64,000 nt of DNA from Neorhizobium huautlense. GTDB taxonomy: Bacteria > Pseudomonadota > Alphaproteobacteria > Rhizobiales > Rhizobiaceae. The notes under the pieces were generated by a model that was not told the DNA's origin, searched no databases, and saw only the letters and a list, made by a program, of their open reading frames with translations. The stretch spans positions 229,460 to 293,459 of the forward strand of contig NZ_PVBM01000005.1 in NCBI RefSeq assembly GCF_002968575.1. The letters run 5' to 3'. Positions 7,735 through 17,173 of this stretch are shown here, one piece after another. Every line of letters begins with the position of its first letter. The first letter of the stretch is position 1. A program made the translations under genes and the position numbers.

Positions 7735-9444
7735 TTACTTCTTGCGCGACCAGTCGGCGACGTTCCAAAGTTCGGAGTCCCAGGCGTTCATCCGAACGCC
7801 GTCAAGCTTTACGGAATGCGAGGAGACGCTGCCGCGGTGGATGAGCGGGATATGCGCACCCTCTTCGGTCAGCATGTCGTTGAGTTGCTTGGCAAGTTCT
7901 TCACGCTTGGAAATATCAGCGGTCTTGGAGAGCTCGCCGACGAGCTTGTCATAAGCCGGGTTGCAGTAACGCGGGATGTTCTGGCCCTGCCAGCCGTTCT
8001 CCGGGCTCGGAACCTTGTCGCACAGCCATTCGGCCAGGTACTTTTCCGGGTCGGTGCCGTCGAAGTTGTTGGTGTACATTTCGACGTCGGCATAGAACTT
8101 CTGAAAGGTGTCAGGGCTTGCCGGGTCACCACCGAAGAAAACCGAAGCGCTGACGTTGCGCAGTTCGGCACCCACGCCGATCTGCGACCACATGTCCTTG
8201 ACGAGTTCCTGCGTCGCCTGACGGACAGAGTTGGTCGAAGTCTGGTAGAGGAAAGACAGTTTCACGCCATCCTTGGCGCGGATGCCGTCGCCGCCCTTTT
8301 TCCAGCCGGCGTCGTCGAGCAGCTTGTTGGCCGCGTCAACGTCCTGCTTGAGGCACCAGCTGTCGTTCTTGGTCGATGCATAGGCTTCCGGCGCAGGAAC
8401 GATATTGCAGGTCGGCTTGCCAGCTTCGCCGTAACCGGCCTCGTCGATCACGCTGCGATCGATCGCCAGCGAAAGCGCGCGGCGGACAGCCGGGTCTTTC
8501 AGGGCCGGATGCGGGCCTGCTTCCTTGGTGGAGCGCTTGTCGCCGAGCTTCGGATCCGGGTTGTACCAATTGAGGTTGATACGTTCGACCTGGGTGCCGA
8601 AGGCGGTCACGAGTTCGCCCTTGCCGGCTTTCAGCATGGTGGCCAGCACTTCCGGCTCGACCTGCATGTTCCAGGCATAGTCGAACTCGCCCGTTTCCAG
8701 AACGGCGCGTGCGGCCGAAGCGGCATCGCCGCCGCCCTTCAGGGTCGCGGTTGCAAACGCCGGCTTGGCGGGATCGCGATAGTTCTTGTTGGCCTCGAAG
8801 GTGATGACGTCGTTCGGCTTGAATTCCTTGACGACGAAGGGACCGGTGCCGATCGGGCCGAAGTTGGCCGAGGTGCAGCCCGGAGCCTTGGCGCCGACGC
8901 AGTTTTCGAACTGCTTCTTCTGGATCACCGGGGACTGGGCGCCGACGAAGGCGCTGTAGGGATAGGGCTTCGGTTCGGAAAAAGTGATCTTGACGGTCAT
9001 CGGGTCCGGAGCTTCGACGCTCGTGACGCCTTCATACTGGGCCTTCTGCGCGCAGCCGCCATCCGGCGCGACGCAATATTTCCAGGTGAAAATGACATCA
9101 TCGGCCGTAAAAGGCGTGCCATCCGACCACTTGACGCCGGATTTCAGCTTCCAGGTCATGCTAAGCAGGTCCTTGGCGACGCCACCGTTCTCGATCGTCG
9201 GGATCTCGGTGACCAGCATCGGCACGAGTTCGCCCTTCTCGTCGTAACGGGCGAGCGGTTCGATCACCATAGAGGATGAATAGACTTCCTTGGTGCCGCC
9301 GGACAGGTAAGGATTAAGGGTGGAGACGGCCTGCCAGAAGAGGATCTTCAGGTCGCCGTCGGTGCCTCGTTCGGCATGGGCGGCGGAGCCGGCGAAGGCA
9401 AGCGCGGCAACCGTGCCAGCCAGAAGAAGTTTGCGGTTTTTCAT
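7735..9444 (-). CDS. Peptide ABC transporter substrate-binding protein (SBP_bac_5)
   Basis: The 569-residue periplasmic protein has a signal peptide ending AHA near residue 24. The SBP_bac_5 fold follows, with the family's TWKLKSGVKWSDGTPFTADDV signature stretch near residues 90-110. Cysteines at scattered positions may form disulphides. It captures oligopeptides or related ligands for the two permeases downstream. It is the first gene of the leftward operon, and AAGGGG precedes its ATG. It is divergent from an M20 hydrolase, so the ligand could be an N-acyl amino acid or dipeptide; this is inference. Confidence 0.92.
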   Translation of the reverse strand: MKNRKLLLAGTVAALAFAGSAAHAERGTDGDLKILFWQAVSTLNPYLSGGTKEVYSSSMVIEPLARYDEKGELVPMLVTEIPTIENGGVAKDLLSMTWKLKSGVKWSDGTPFTADDVIFTWKYCVAPDGGCAQKAQYEGVTSVEAPDPMTVKITFSEPKPYPYSAFVGAQSPVIQKKQFENCVGAKAPGCTSANFGPIGTGPFVVKEFKPNDVITFEANKNYRDPAKPAFATATLKGGGDAASAARAVLETGEFDYAWNMQVEPEVLATMLKAGKGELVTAFGTQVERINLNWYNPDPKLGDKRSTKEAGPHPALKDPAVRRALSLAIDRSVIDEAGYGEAGKPTCNIVPAPEAYASTKNDSWCLKQDVDAANKLLDDAGWKKGGDGIRAKDGVKLSFLYQTSTNSVRQATQELVKDMWSQIGVGAELRNVSASVFFGGDPASPDTFQKFYADVEMYTNNFDGTDPEKYLAEWLCDKVPSPENGWQGQNIPRYCNPAYDKLVGELSKTADISKREELAKQLNDMLTEEGAHIPLIHRGSVSSHSVKLDGVRMNAWDSELWNVADWSRKK

Positions 9445-9769
9445 GCTGTTATTCCCCTTGTCGTTCTCTTATGAGTTGTGTTGACGGGCCTTCCGGTCAT
9501 GCCGGAATTTGGAGCCTGGGGTCCGCGAAGGCGTTTTGTAACTTGTTGACTTCGCAGGACGATTTTTCCTTTTATCCTCCTCGAAAATTATACTCAAAAC
9601 AAGTTAAACCGTGTCGCCTGAAGCGAGCATGATCAAAATTTGAGCCATCTAAGCATAGGCCTATTTTCCGTTCAAGCCGGAAAATTGAAGCTTGCAAAAC
9701 CTGCTTTATGCGTCGCAATATCCGCCCCGACCAGAGTGGGAAACAGAGAAAGACAACGAGGTCTCGATC
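9445..9769. other. Divergent intergenic region between peptide operons
   Basis: This 325-base gap separates the leftward binding-protein operon from the rightward hydrolase-ATPase operon. It is AT-rich in the middle. A TATAAT on the minus strand at 9587-9592 and a TTGACT on the plus strand at 9546-9551 are possible promoter parts, but neither has a convincing partner. I saw no gene in it. Confidence 0.4.
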
Positions 9770-10933
9770 ATGCCAGTCATCAATCGCGTCGCGGAAATGC
9801 AGGATCAAGTCGCCGAATGGAGGCGCCATCTGCACCAGAATCCGGAGCTGCTCTACGACGTTCACGAGACCTCCAAATTCGTCGCCGAAAAGCTGAGATC
9901 CTTCGGCTGCGATATCGTCGAGACGGGCATCGGCCAGACCGGCGTCGTCGCCGTCATCAAGGGCAATCAGGGCGAAGGCCCTGTTGTCGGTTTCCGGGCC
10001 GACATGGACGCGCTGCCGATCCTCGAAACCTCCGGCAAACCCTGGGCCTCGAAGACACCTGGCAAGGCACATTCCTGCGGCCATGACGGCCATACCGCAA
10101 TGCTGCTCGGCGCTGCCCAATATCTCGCCGAAACCCGGAATTTCAAGGGTTCCGTCGCGGTAATCTTTCAGCCGGCCGAAGAGGGTGGGGCGGGCGCGTT
10201 GGCGATGATCAACGACGGCCTGATGGAGAGGTTCGGCATCGCCCAGGTGTTCGGCATGCACAATGAGCCACGCCTGCCGGTCGGCAGCTTTGCGATCCGC
10301 AAGGGTTCGACCATGGCGGCTGCCGACACGTTCGAGATCACCGTCCATGGCCGCGGCAGCCATGCCGCGCAGCCGCATCTTTCGATCGATCCGGTCCTCG
10401 CGGCCTCGCATATCGTCGTTGCGCTGCAGTCGATCGTCTCACGCGAGACCGATCCTTTGAAGTCGCTCGTGGTGACCGTCGCATCGATCCACGGCGGCGA
10501 GGCGAGCAACGTCATTCCCGCCTATGTCAAGCTGGCCGGCACGGTGCGTACCCTGCTTCCGGAAACCCGCGATTTTGCCGAAAAACGACTGACGGAAGTA
10601 GCCCAGTCGACCGCAATCGCCCATGGCGCGACCGCGGAGATCGTCTATAACCGCGGATACCCCGTCACCTTCAATCATGACGAGGAGACCGATTTCGCTG
10701 TGGAGATCGCCAGCAAGGTTGCGGGCTCCAGAGCCGTGCACACCAATGTTCCGCCGCATATGGGAGCGGAAGATTTCTCCTACATGCTGGAAACCCGGCC
10801 CGGCGCGTTCATCTTCATCGGCAACGGCGATACCGCAAGCCTCCACAATGCGGCTTATGATTTCAACGACGAGGCCATTCCCTACGGCGTCAGCTATTGG
10901 GTGACGCTCGCCGAAACAGCACTCGCCGCCTGA
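9770..10933 (+). CDS. M20 family metallo-amidohydrolase (hippurate hydrolase/aminoacylase type)
   Basis: This 387-residue cytoplasmic enzyme has the M20D layout. The first metal site is CGHDGHTAM, then come PAEEGGAGA, the lid-domain HGRGSHAAQPH segment and the C-terminal GAEDFSYM metal ligand region. Such enzymes cleave N-acyl amino acids or dipeptides using two metal ions. The ATG at 9770 follows a GAGGT site; the open frame back to 9692 is not supported. The ATPase gene starts 26 bases past its stop, so uptake and hydrolysis are coupled in one transcript. Confidence 0.9.
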   Translation: MPVINRVAEMQDQVAEWRRHLHQNPELLYDVHETSKFVAEKLRSFGCDIVETGIGQTGVVAVIKGNQGEGPVVGFRADMDALPILETSGKPWASKTPGKAHSCGHDGHTAMLLGAAQYLAETRNFKGSVAVIFQPAEEGGAGALAMINDGLMERFGIAQVFGMHNEPRLPVGSFAIRKGSTMAAADTFEITVHGRGSHAAQPHLSIDPVLAASHIVVALQSIVSRETDPLKSLVVTVASIHGGEASNVIPAYVKLAGTVRTLLPETRDFAEKRLTEVAQSTAIAHGATAEIVYNRGYPVTFNHDEETDFAVEIASKVAGSRAVHTNVPPHMGAEDFSYMLETRPGAFIFIGNGDTASLHNAAYDFNDEAIPYGVSYWVTLAETALAA

Positions 10934-10959
10934 CATCCGAACCTCAAGGAGAATTTTCC

Positions 10960-12807
10960 ATGCTGCTTTCGGGAACTGCAATGGAACAGGGCGGCGGTTC
11001 GGTGACCCCGGTCCTTTCGGTGCGTAATCTGTCAACCTCGTTTCGCGTGAACGACGAATGGCGCACGGTGGTCCGCAATATTTCCTTCGACGTGGCGCCG
11101 CGTGAAACGGTGGCGATCGTCGGTGAATCCGGCTCGGGAAAAAGCGTCACGTCGCTTTCGATCATGCGGCTCCTGCCGAAGAATTCGAGCCGGATCGAAG
11201 GACAGGTCTTCCTCAACGGCCGGGAGCTTCTATCCCTTCCCGAAGAGCAGATGCGGCAGGTGCGCGGTAACGACATCTCGATGATCTTCCAGGAGCCGAT
11301 GACCTCGCTCAACCCGATCTTTCCGATCGGCAAGCAGATCGCCGAAGCTCTCACCGTCCACACGGAGATTTCCAAGGCCGAAGCCAAGGCGGAGGTGATC
11401 CGCCTGCTCGAAAAGGTGCGGATCCCGAACGCGAAAAGCCGCTTCGATGAATATCCGCACCAGTTTTCGGGTGGCATGCGCCAGCGGGTGATGATCGCCA
11501 TGGCGCTCGCCTCCAAGCCGAAGCTGTTGATCGCCGACGAGCCGACCACGGCGCTCGACGTCACCATCCAGGGGCAGATCCTCGACCTCATCAAGGTGCT
11601 GCAGGAAGAGGAGGGCATGTCGGTTCTCTTCATCACCCACGACATGGGTGTCGTGGCCGAAGTCGCCGACCGCACCATCGTCATGTATCGGGGCGATGCC
11701 GTGGAGACGGGGGAAACCGACGACATCTTCCATCGCGGCAGGCATCCCTACACGCGAGCACTCCTGTCCGCCGTGCCGCGGCTCGGGTCGATGGGCGAGC
11801 GCAAGCTTCCCTTGCGATTCCCGATCATCGACGTCAAAACCGGCGAACAGCAACCGCTAGCGGATGTCGCCGACACTGTCGCCAAGGGAAAGACGCCGAT
11901 CCTCGATGTCAAGGATCTAACCACCCGCTTCGACATCCATTCCGGCCTTTTCGGCCGCAAAAGCGGCGCCGTGCACGCGGTGGAGAAGGTTTCCTTCAAT
12001 CTTTTCGAAGGCGAAACGCTGTCGCTCGTCGGCGAATCGGGCTGCGGCAAGTCGACCACCGGCCGCTCGGTCACGCGTCTCATCACGCCGACCAGCGGCG
12101 AGGTGATGCTCGACGGCTATGAGGTGATGAAGCTCGACCAGCCGACGCTGCGCAAGATGCGCCGTTCGATCCAGATGGTCTTCCAGGATCCCTTCGCCTC
12201 GCTCAACCCGCGCATGAGCATCGGGTCGGCGGTGATGGAGCCGTTCATCGAGCACAATCTCGGGACCAAGCAACAGGCGCGCGACAAGGCGGCGAGCCTG
12301 ATGGACAAGGTCGGCCTTTCCGCCGACATGATGAAACGCTTTCCGCACGAATTCTCAGGCGGCCAACGGCAGCGCATCGCGATCGCCCGGGCGCTGATGC
12401 TCGATCCGAAGGTGATCGTGGCGGACGAGGCGGTCTCCGCACTCGACGTGTCGATCAAGGCGCAGGTCTGCAATCTGCTTTTGGACCTGCAGCAGAGCCT
12501 GAACCTCGCTTTCCTGTTCATTTCCCACGACATGGCGGTGGTGGAGCGGGTCAGCCACCGGGTTGCCGTCATGTATCTTGGCGAAATCGTCGAGATCGGC
12601 CCGCGGGCGGCGGTATTTGAAAATCCGCAACATCCCTATACCCGCAAGCTGATGTCGGCCGTGCCGATCCCCGATCCCTCGCGCCGCAGGGTCAAGCGCA
12701 ACATGTCGACGGATGAGATCAAAAGCCCGATCCGCCCCGTCGGCTACGTACCGCCGAGACGGGAATATCGCGAGGTGGGCGTGGGGCATCTGGTGCAGGT
12801 GGCTTGA
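10960..12807 (+). CDS. Fused dipeptide/oligopeptide ABC transporter ATPase (DppD-DppF)
   Basis: The 615-residue protein joins two complete ATP-binding domains. The first has Walker A GESGSGKS, signature FSGGMRQRVMIA and Walker B LLIADEPT. The second, from about residue 310, has GESGCGKST, FSGGQRQRIAIARA and VIVADEAVSALD. Each half ends in the oligopeptide ABC C-terminal region with the HPYTR motif. It energises the permeases encoded on the other strand at 5.7-7.7 kb, since no other peptide permeases are near. AAGGAG lies before the ATG at 10960. Confidence 0.93.
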   Translation: MLLSGTAMEQGGGSVTPVLSVRNLSTSFRVNDEWRTVVRNISFDVAPRETVAIVGESGSGKSVTSLSIMRLLPKNSSRIEGQVFLNGRELLSLPEEQMRQVRGNDISMIFQEPMTSLNPIFPIGKQIAEALTVHTEISKAEAKAEVIRLLEKVRIPNAKSRFDEYPHQFSGGMRQRVMIAMALASKPKLLIADEPTTALDVTIQGQILDLIKVLQEEEGMSVLFITHDMGVVAEVADRTIVMYRGDAVETGETDDIFHRGRHPYTRALLSAVPRLGSMGERKLPLRFPIIDVKTGEQQPLADVADTVAKGKTPILDVKDLTTRFDIHSGLFGRKSGAVHAVEKVSFNLFEGETLSLVGESGCGKSTTGRSVTRLITPTSGEVMLDGYEVMKLDQPTLRKMRRSIQMVFQDPFASLNPRMSIGSAVMEPFIEHNLGTKQQARDKAASLMDKVGLSADMMKRFPHEFSGGQRQRIAIARALMLDPKVIVADEAVSALDVSIKAQVCNLLLDLQQSLNLAFLFISHDMAVVERVSHRVAVMYLGEIVEIGPRAAVFENPQHPYTRKLMSAVPIPDPSRRRVKRNMSTDEIKSPIRPVGYVPPRREYREVGVGHLVQVA

Positions 12808-12884
12808 GGTTTCCTATCGCCTTTACACCCGTTTGACAGAAACTCGCAAAACGTGGCAGCAACGCGCGGAGGAGATTTTCTGCC

Positions 12885-13838
12885 ATGGCAAAACGGTCTG
12901 ATACGCAAGGACGGCTCGATGATGCGGCGCGGGCCGGGTGGCTCTATTATGTTGCGGGGCGCACCCAGGACGAGATTGCCGCGGCCATGAGCATCTCGAG
13001 GCAATCGGCACAGCGGCTGGTCTCGCTCGCGGTGGCCGAACGTCTCATCAAGGTGCGTCTCGATCATCCGATAGCGGCCTGCCTGGAACTTGCCGAAGCG
13101 CTGCGCAAGAAATACGGCCTGCGCCATTCGGAGGTCGTGCCGAGCGATCCTGCCGGCGTCTCCAGCACGGTCGGCATCGCCGAAGCGGCTGCTGCCGAGA
13201 TCGAGCGCTGGCTCAAGCGTCCGGACCCGATCATCATCGCCATCGGAACAGGCCGTACGCTGAAAGCCGCCGTCGACCAATTGCCGCCGATGGAATGTCT
13301 GCAGCACCGGATCGTCTCGCTCACCGGCAATATCGGCCCAGACGGCTCAGCCGCTTACTACAACGTCATCTTCTCCATGGCGGACGCGATCAAGGCACGG
13401 CATTTCCCGATGCCGCTGCCGGTCCTCTGTTCGTCGGCGGCGGAGCGCGAAACGCTGCACGGCCAAGCGCTGGTTCGTTCAACACTGGAACTCGGCGCTC
13501 AGGCGGACGTCACATTCGTCGGCATCGGCGAACTGGGCGTCGACGGTCCTCTGTGCATTGACGGGTTCCTCGGCAAGGAGGAGATGCTGGACCTGGTCAA
13601 GAGCGGCGCTGCCGGCGAGATCTGCGGCTGGATTTACGATCGCGAAGGGCAATTGCTCGGCAATTCCATCAATGATCGCGTTGCCAGTGTTCCAATCCCG
13701 TCCCGCGAAAAGTCTTCGGTTATCGGAATCGCCCTGGGCAGGAAAAAGTTTGCGGCAATTTCCGGCGCGCTGAAGGGCAAAATCATCAACGGCATCATCA
13801 CGGATGAAGCCACTGCCGAGCAATTGCTCTCCGTTTGA
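12885..13838 (+). CDS. SorC/DeoR-type sugar-binding transcriptional regulator of the smo locus
   Basis: The 317-residue protein has an N-terminal helix-turn-helix (about 20-50, around RTQDEIAAAMSISRQSAQRL). A SorC-type sugar-binding domain with the GTGRTLKAAVDQLP ligand loop follows. It sits 145 bases before smoE in the same direction and most likely senses a phosphorylated or free polyol to control the operon. GGAGGAG precedes the ATG. A 44-bp palindromic region between it and smoE is the likely operator. The name smoC is sometimes used for this position, but I did not confirm orthology. Confidence 0.85.
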   Translation: MAKRSDTQGRLDDAARAGWLYYVAGRTQDEIAAAMSISRQSAQRLVSLAVAERLIKVRLDHPIAACLELAEALRKKYGLRHSEVVPSDPAGVSSTVGIAEAAAAEIERWLKRPDPIIIAIGTGRTLKAAVDQLPPMECLQHRIVSLTGNIGPDGSAAYYNVIFSMADAIKARHFPMPLPVLCSSAAERETLHGQALVRSTLELGAQADVTFVGIGELGVDGPLCIDGFLGKEEMLDLVKSGAAGEICGWIYDREGQLLGNSINDRVASVPIPSREKSSVIGIALGRKKFAAISGALKGKIINGIITDEATAEQLLSV

Positions 13839-13924
13839 GCAAAATTATCCACTGTTGAATCAATGGCATGTCCCGTCTCCGCTGCAGTGCAGCGACGAAA
13901 GGCGATTGACTTTCCGTGTGGGTT

Positions 13925-13968
13925 GATGAGTAATTGCCCACGAGCAAAGCGAATGCTCGTTACTCATC
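13925..13968. promoter_or_regulatory. Nested inverted repeat upstream of smoE, probable operator
   Basis: Outer 9-bp arms GATGAGTAA (13925-13933) and TTACTCATC (13960-13968) enclose inner 6-bp arms CGAGCA (13941-13946) and TGCTCG (13954-13959). It ends 15 bases before the smoE start. This suits a regulator-binding site or an mRNA leader hairpin. Confidence 0.5.
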
Positions 13969-13983
13969 TTCTGGGAGGAAGAT

Positions 13984-15309
13984 ATGACATTGAAGACGGT
14001 TTTGCTGGGCGCCTGCTCGGCGCTGGCGTTTGCCGGCATTTTCTCCACCGCGGCTTCGGCTGAAACTCTCACGATTGCTACCGTCAACAACGGCGATATG
14101 GTCCGCATGCAGGGCCTGACTTCGGAGTTCACCAAGGCCAATCCGGATATCGAGATCAACTGGGTCACGCTGGAAGAGAACGTGCTGCGTGAGCGCGTCA
14201 CCACCGACATCGCCACCAAGGGCGGCCAGTACGACATCCTCACGATCGGCAACTACGAAGTGCCGATCTGGGCGAAACAGGGCTGGCTGCTGGAGCTCAA
14301 CAAGCTCGGCGACAAATACGACGCCAACGACATACTGCCGGCGATCAAGGGCGGTCTGACGGTCGACGGAAAGCTTTACGCCGCGCCGTTCTATGGCGAG
14401 TCCGCGATGATCATGTACCGCAAGGACCTGTTCGACAAAGCGGGCCTCAAGATGCCGGAAAACCCGACCTGGGAATTCATCGGCGATGCTGCCCGCAAGA
14501 TCACCGACCGCGCCAACGACATCAACGGCATCTGCCTGCGCGGCAAGGCCGGTTGGGGCGAGAACATGGCCTTTGTTACGGCACTCACCAATTCCTTCGG
14601 CGGCCGCTGGTTCGACGAAAAGTGGAACCCGCAGTTCGACCAGCCGGAATGGAAGGCCGCTCTTCAGTTCTACGTCGATCTGATGAAGGATGCCGGTCCG
14701 TCGGGCGCTTCCTCGAACGGCTTCAACGAGAACCTGACGCTGTTCCAGCAGGGCAAGTGCGGCATGTGGATGGACGCCACGGTTGCGGCTTCCTTCGTTT
14801 CCAATCCGAAGGATTCGACCGTTGCCGACAAGGTGGGCTATGCGCTCTTCCCGAGCAAGGAAGGCGTCAACAACCACGGCAACTGGCTGTGGTCCTGGAA
14901 CCTTGCCGTCCCGACCTCCTCCAAGAAGGGCGACGCGGCTCAGAAGTTCATCTCCTGGGCGACCAGCAAGGAATACACCCAGCTCGTCGCGTCCAAGGAA
15001 GGCTGGGCGAACGTTCCTCCGGGCACCCGCACCTCGCTCTACAACAACGCCGAATACAAGAAGGCCGCAGCCTTCGCGGCTCCGACGCTTGCAGCGATGG
15101 GTGCGGCCGACATCACCAAGCCGACTGTCAAGCCGGTGCCCTACACCGGCGGCCAGTTCGTCGCGATCCCTGAATTCCAGGCGATCGGCACGAATGTCGG
15201 CCAGCTCTTCTCCGCGGTGGTCGCCGGGCAGTCCTCGGTGGATGATGCGCTCGCACAGGCCCAGTCGGCCACCAAGCGCGAAATGACCCGCGCCGGCTAC
15301 ATCAAGTAA
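13984..15309 (+). CDS. smoE: Polyol (sorbitol/mannitol) ABC transporter substrate-binding protein
   Basis: This 441-residue periplasmic protein has a signal peptide ending near ASA at residue 28 and the SBP_bac_1 fold. GPSGASSNGFNENLTLFQQGKCGMW is its most recognisable segment, near residues 238-262. It heads a binding protein, two permeases and ATPase set followed by mannitol dehydrogenase. That is the arrangement of the sorbitol/mannitol smoEFGK system of Rhizobium and Rhodobacter. GGGAGG precedes the ATG. Specificity between sorbitol, mannitol and other polyols cannot be read from the sequence alone. Confidence 0.88.
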   Translation: MTLKTVLLGACSALAFAGIFSTAASAETLTIATVNNGDMVRMQGLTSEFTKANPDIEINWVTLEENVLRERVTTDIATKGGQYDILTIGNYEVPIWAKQGWLLELNKLGDKYDANDILPAIKGGLTVDGKLYAAPFYGESAMIMYRKDLFDKAGLKMPENPTWEFIGDAARKITDRANDINGICLRGKAGWGENMAFVTALTNSFGGRWFDEKWNPQFDQPEWKAALQFYVDLMKDAGPSGASSNGFNENLTLFQQGKCGMWMDATVAASFVSNPKDSTVADKVGYALFPSKEGVNNHGNWLWSWNLAVPTSSKKGDAAQKFISWATSKEYTQLVASKEGWANVPPGTRTSLYNNAEYKKAAAFAAPTLAAMGAADITKPTVKPVPYTGGQFVAIPEFQAIGTNVGQLFSAVVAGQSSVDDALAQAQSATKREMTRAGYIK

Positions 15310-15455
15310 CCTCCCGAGCATCGGCCGCCCGGTCCTCTTTTCCACCGGGCGGTCAAGCTACAATCCGTCACTGATACAACAAAAGCAGCGATGTTCCTGC
15401 GCCGGTCTCCTTCCCAAAGAAAAAAGGCGCGGGGCAACAGAGGGAGGGCGTCGAT

Positions 15456-16328
15456 ATGGCAACGCAAAACACGAAAACGTTGGCGCGCCTGATGATGGCG
15501 CCCTCCGTCTTGCTTCTTCTCGTCTGGATGATCGTTCCCCTGGCGATGACATTGTGGTTCTCGTTCCAGAACTACAATCTGCTCAATCCCGCCAATGTGA
15601 GCTTCACCGGTTTCTTCAACTACGAGTATTTCTATACCGATCCGGCCTTCTTCCAGTCGATCTGGAATACGCTGGTCATCGTCGGCGGGGTGCTGCTGAT
15701 CACCGTGGTGGGCGGTATTGCGATCGCGCTTCTGCTCGACCAGCCGATCTTCGGCCAGGGCATCGTCCGCATCCTGGTGATCTCGCCCTTCTTCGTCATG
15801 CCGCCGGTCGCGGCGCTGATCTGGAAGAACATGATCATGCATCCGGGCTATGGTGTGCTGGCGGATATCGCCAAGTTCTTCGGTCTCCGGCCCGTCGACT
15901 GGTTCGCGCAATATCCGCTGTTTTCGATCGTCGTCATCGTTGCCTGGCAATGGCTGCCTTTCGCCACCCTGATCCTGCTCACTGCGCTGCAGTCGCTCGA
16001 CGGCGAACAGAAGGAAGCGGCGGAGATGGACGGGGCCAATTTCTTCAACCGCTTCATCTATCTGGTGCTGCCGCATCTCGCCCGCGCCATCACGGTCGTC
16101 ATCCTGATCCAGACGATCTTCCTGCTTGGGGTTTACGCGGAAATCCTCGTCACCACCAATGGCGGCCCGGGTTATGCCTCCACCAACCTCGCCTTCCTGA
16201 TCTACCGCACGGCGCTTCTCGGCTACGACGTCGGCGGCGCCTCGGCAGGCGGCATCATCGCGGTCGTTCTCGCCAATATCGTCGCCTTCTTCCTGATGCG
16301 CGCTGTCGGCAAGAACCTGGATCGATAG
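15456..16328 (+). CDS. smoF: Polyol ABC transporter permease SmoF (MalF type)
   Basis: This 290-residue inner-membrane permease has six predicted helices. The EAA loop reads EQKEAAEMDGANFFNRFIYLVLPHLARA. It belongs to the CUT1 sugar permease family and pairs with SmoG. It lies 146 bases after smoE; that gap holds no gene and its lone hairpin potential is weak. GGGAGG lies ahead of the ATG at 15456. SmoG starts nine bases after its stop. Confidence 0.9.
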   Translation: MATQNTKTLARLMMAPSVLLLLVWMIVPLAMTLWFSFQNYNLLNPANVSFTGFFNYEYFYTDPAFFQSIWNTLVIVGGVLLITVVGGIAIALLLDQPIFGQGIVRILVISPFFVMPPVAALIWKNMIMHPGYGVLADIAKFFGLRPVDWFAQYPLFSIVVIVAWQWLPFATLILLTALQSLDGEQKEAAEMDGANFFNRFIYLVLPHLARAITVVILIQTIFLLGVYAEILVTTNGGPGYASTNLAFLIYRTALLGYDVGGASAGGIIAVVLANIVAFFLMRAVGKNLDR

Positions 16329-16337
16329 GAGACGGAT

Positions 16338-17162
16338 ATGGCTCGCAATGTCACGACAAGACACAAGGTCACCGCCACGGTTTTTGCCTGGATCGTCGCC
16401 CTCATCATCTTTTTCCCGATCCTCTACACGCTGATCACCAGCGTGAAGACGGAGCCGGAAGCAATCGCCGGCTTCAGCCTGATCCCTTCCGGCACGTTCG
16501 AGAACTATGTGACGGTGCAGACGCAACGCGACTATTTCAAGCCGTTCATGAACTCGGTCGTGCTGGCGGTCGGTTCGACCATCCTGGCGCTGATCATCGC
16601 GATCCCGTCGGCCTGGGCCATGGCATTCTCGCCGACCAAGCGAACCAAGGACATCCTGATGTGGATGCTCTCCACCAAGATGATGCCGGCGGTGGCGGTG
16701 CTGGTGCCGATCTACCTGATGTTCCGCGATTTCGGGCTGCTCGACACTCGCATCGGGCTCACCGTCATGCTGACGCTGATCAACCTACCGATCGTCGTGT
16801 GGATGCTCTACACCTATTTCCGCGAGATTCCGGGCGAGATCCTGGAAGCGGCACGCATGGACGGCGCCGGCCTCTGGCAGGAGATCGTCTACGTGCTGAC
16901 GCCGATGGCGGTGCCCGGCATTGCCTCGACGCTGCTCTTGAACATCATCCTCGCCTGGAACGAAGCCTTCTGGACGATCCGGTTGTCGACAACCAATGCG
17001 GCGCCGCTGACGGCCTTCATCGCCTCGTTCTCCAGTCCGCAAGGCCTCTTCTGGGCGAAACTATCGGCGGCCTCGACCATGGCGATCGCGCCGATCCTCA
17101 TCCTCGGCTGGTTCAGCCAGAAACAACTCGTTCGCGGCCTGACCTTCGGCGCGGTTAAGTAA
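16338..17162 (+). CDS. smoG: Polyol ABC transporter permease SmoG (MalG type)
   Basis: This 274-residue CUT1 permease starts with a basic cytoplasmic tail and one helix and has the MalG-type core. Its EAA loop is [27 protein letters not shown]. It forms the channel with SmoF. The start follows GGAG and the spacing to smoF and smoK is only 9 and 11 bases, which supports one operon. Length and features are normal for the family. Confidence 0.91.
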   Translation: MARNVTTRHKVTATVFAWIVALIIFFPILYTLITSVKTEPEAIAGFSLIPSGTFENYVTVQTQRDYFKPFMNSVVLAVGSTILALIIAIPSAWAMAFSPTKRTKDILMWMLSTKMMPAVAVLVPIYLMFRDFGLLDTRIGLTVMLTLINLPIVVWMLYTYFREIPGEILEAARMDGAGLWQEIVYVLTPMAVPGIASTLLLNIILAWNEAFWTIRLSTTNAAPLTAFIASFSSPQGLFWAKLSAASTMAIAPILILGWFSQKQLVRGLTFGAVK

Positions 17163-17173
17163 GGAATACGGAT

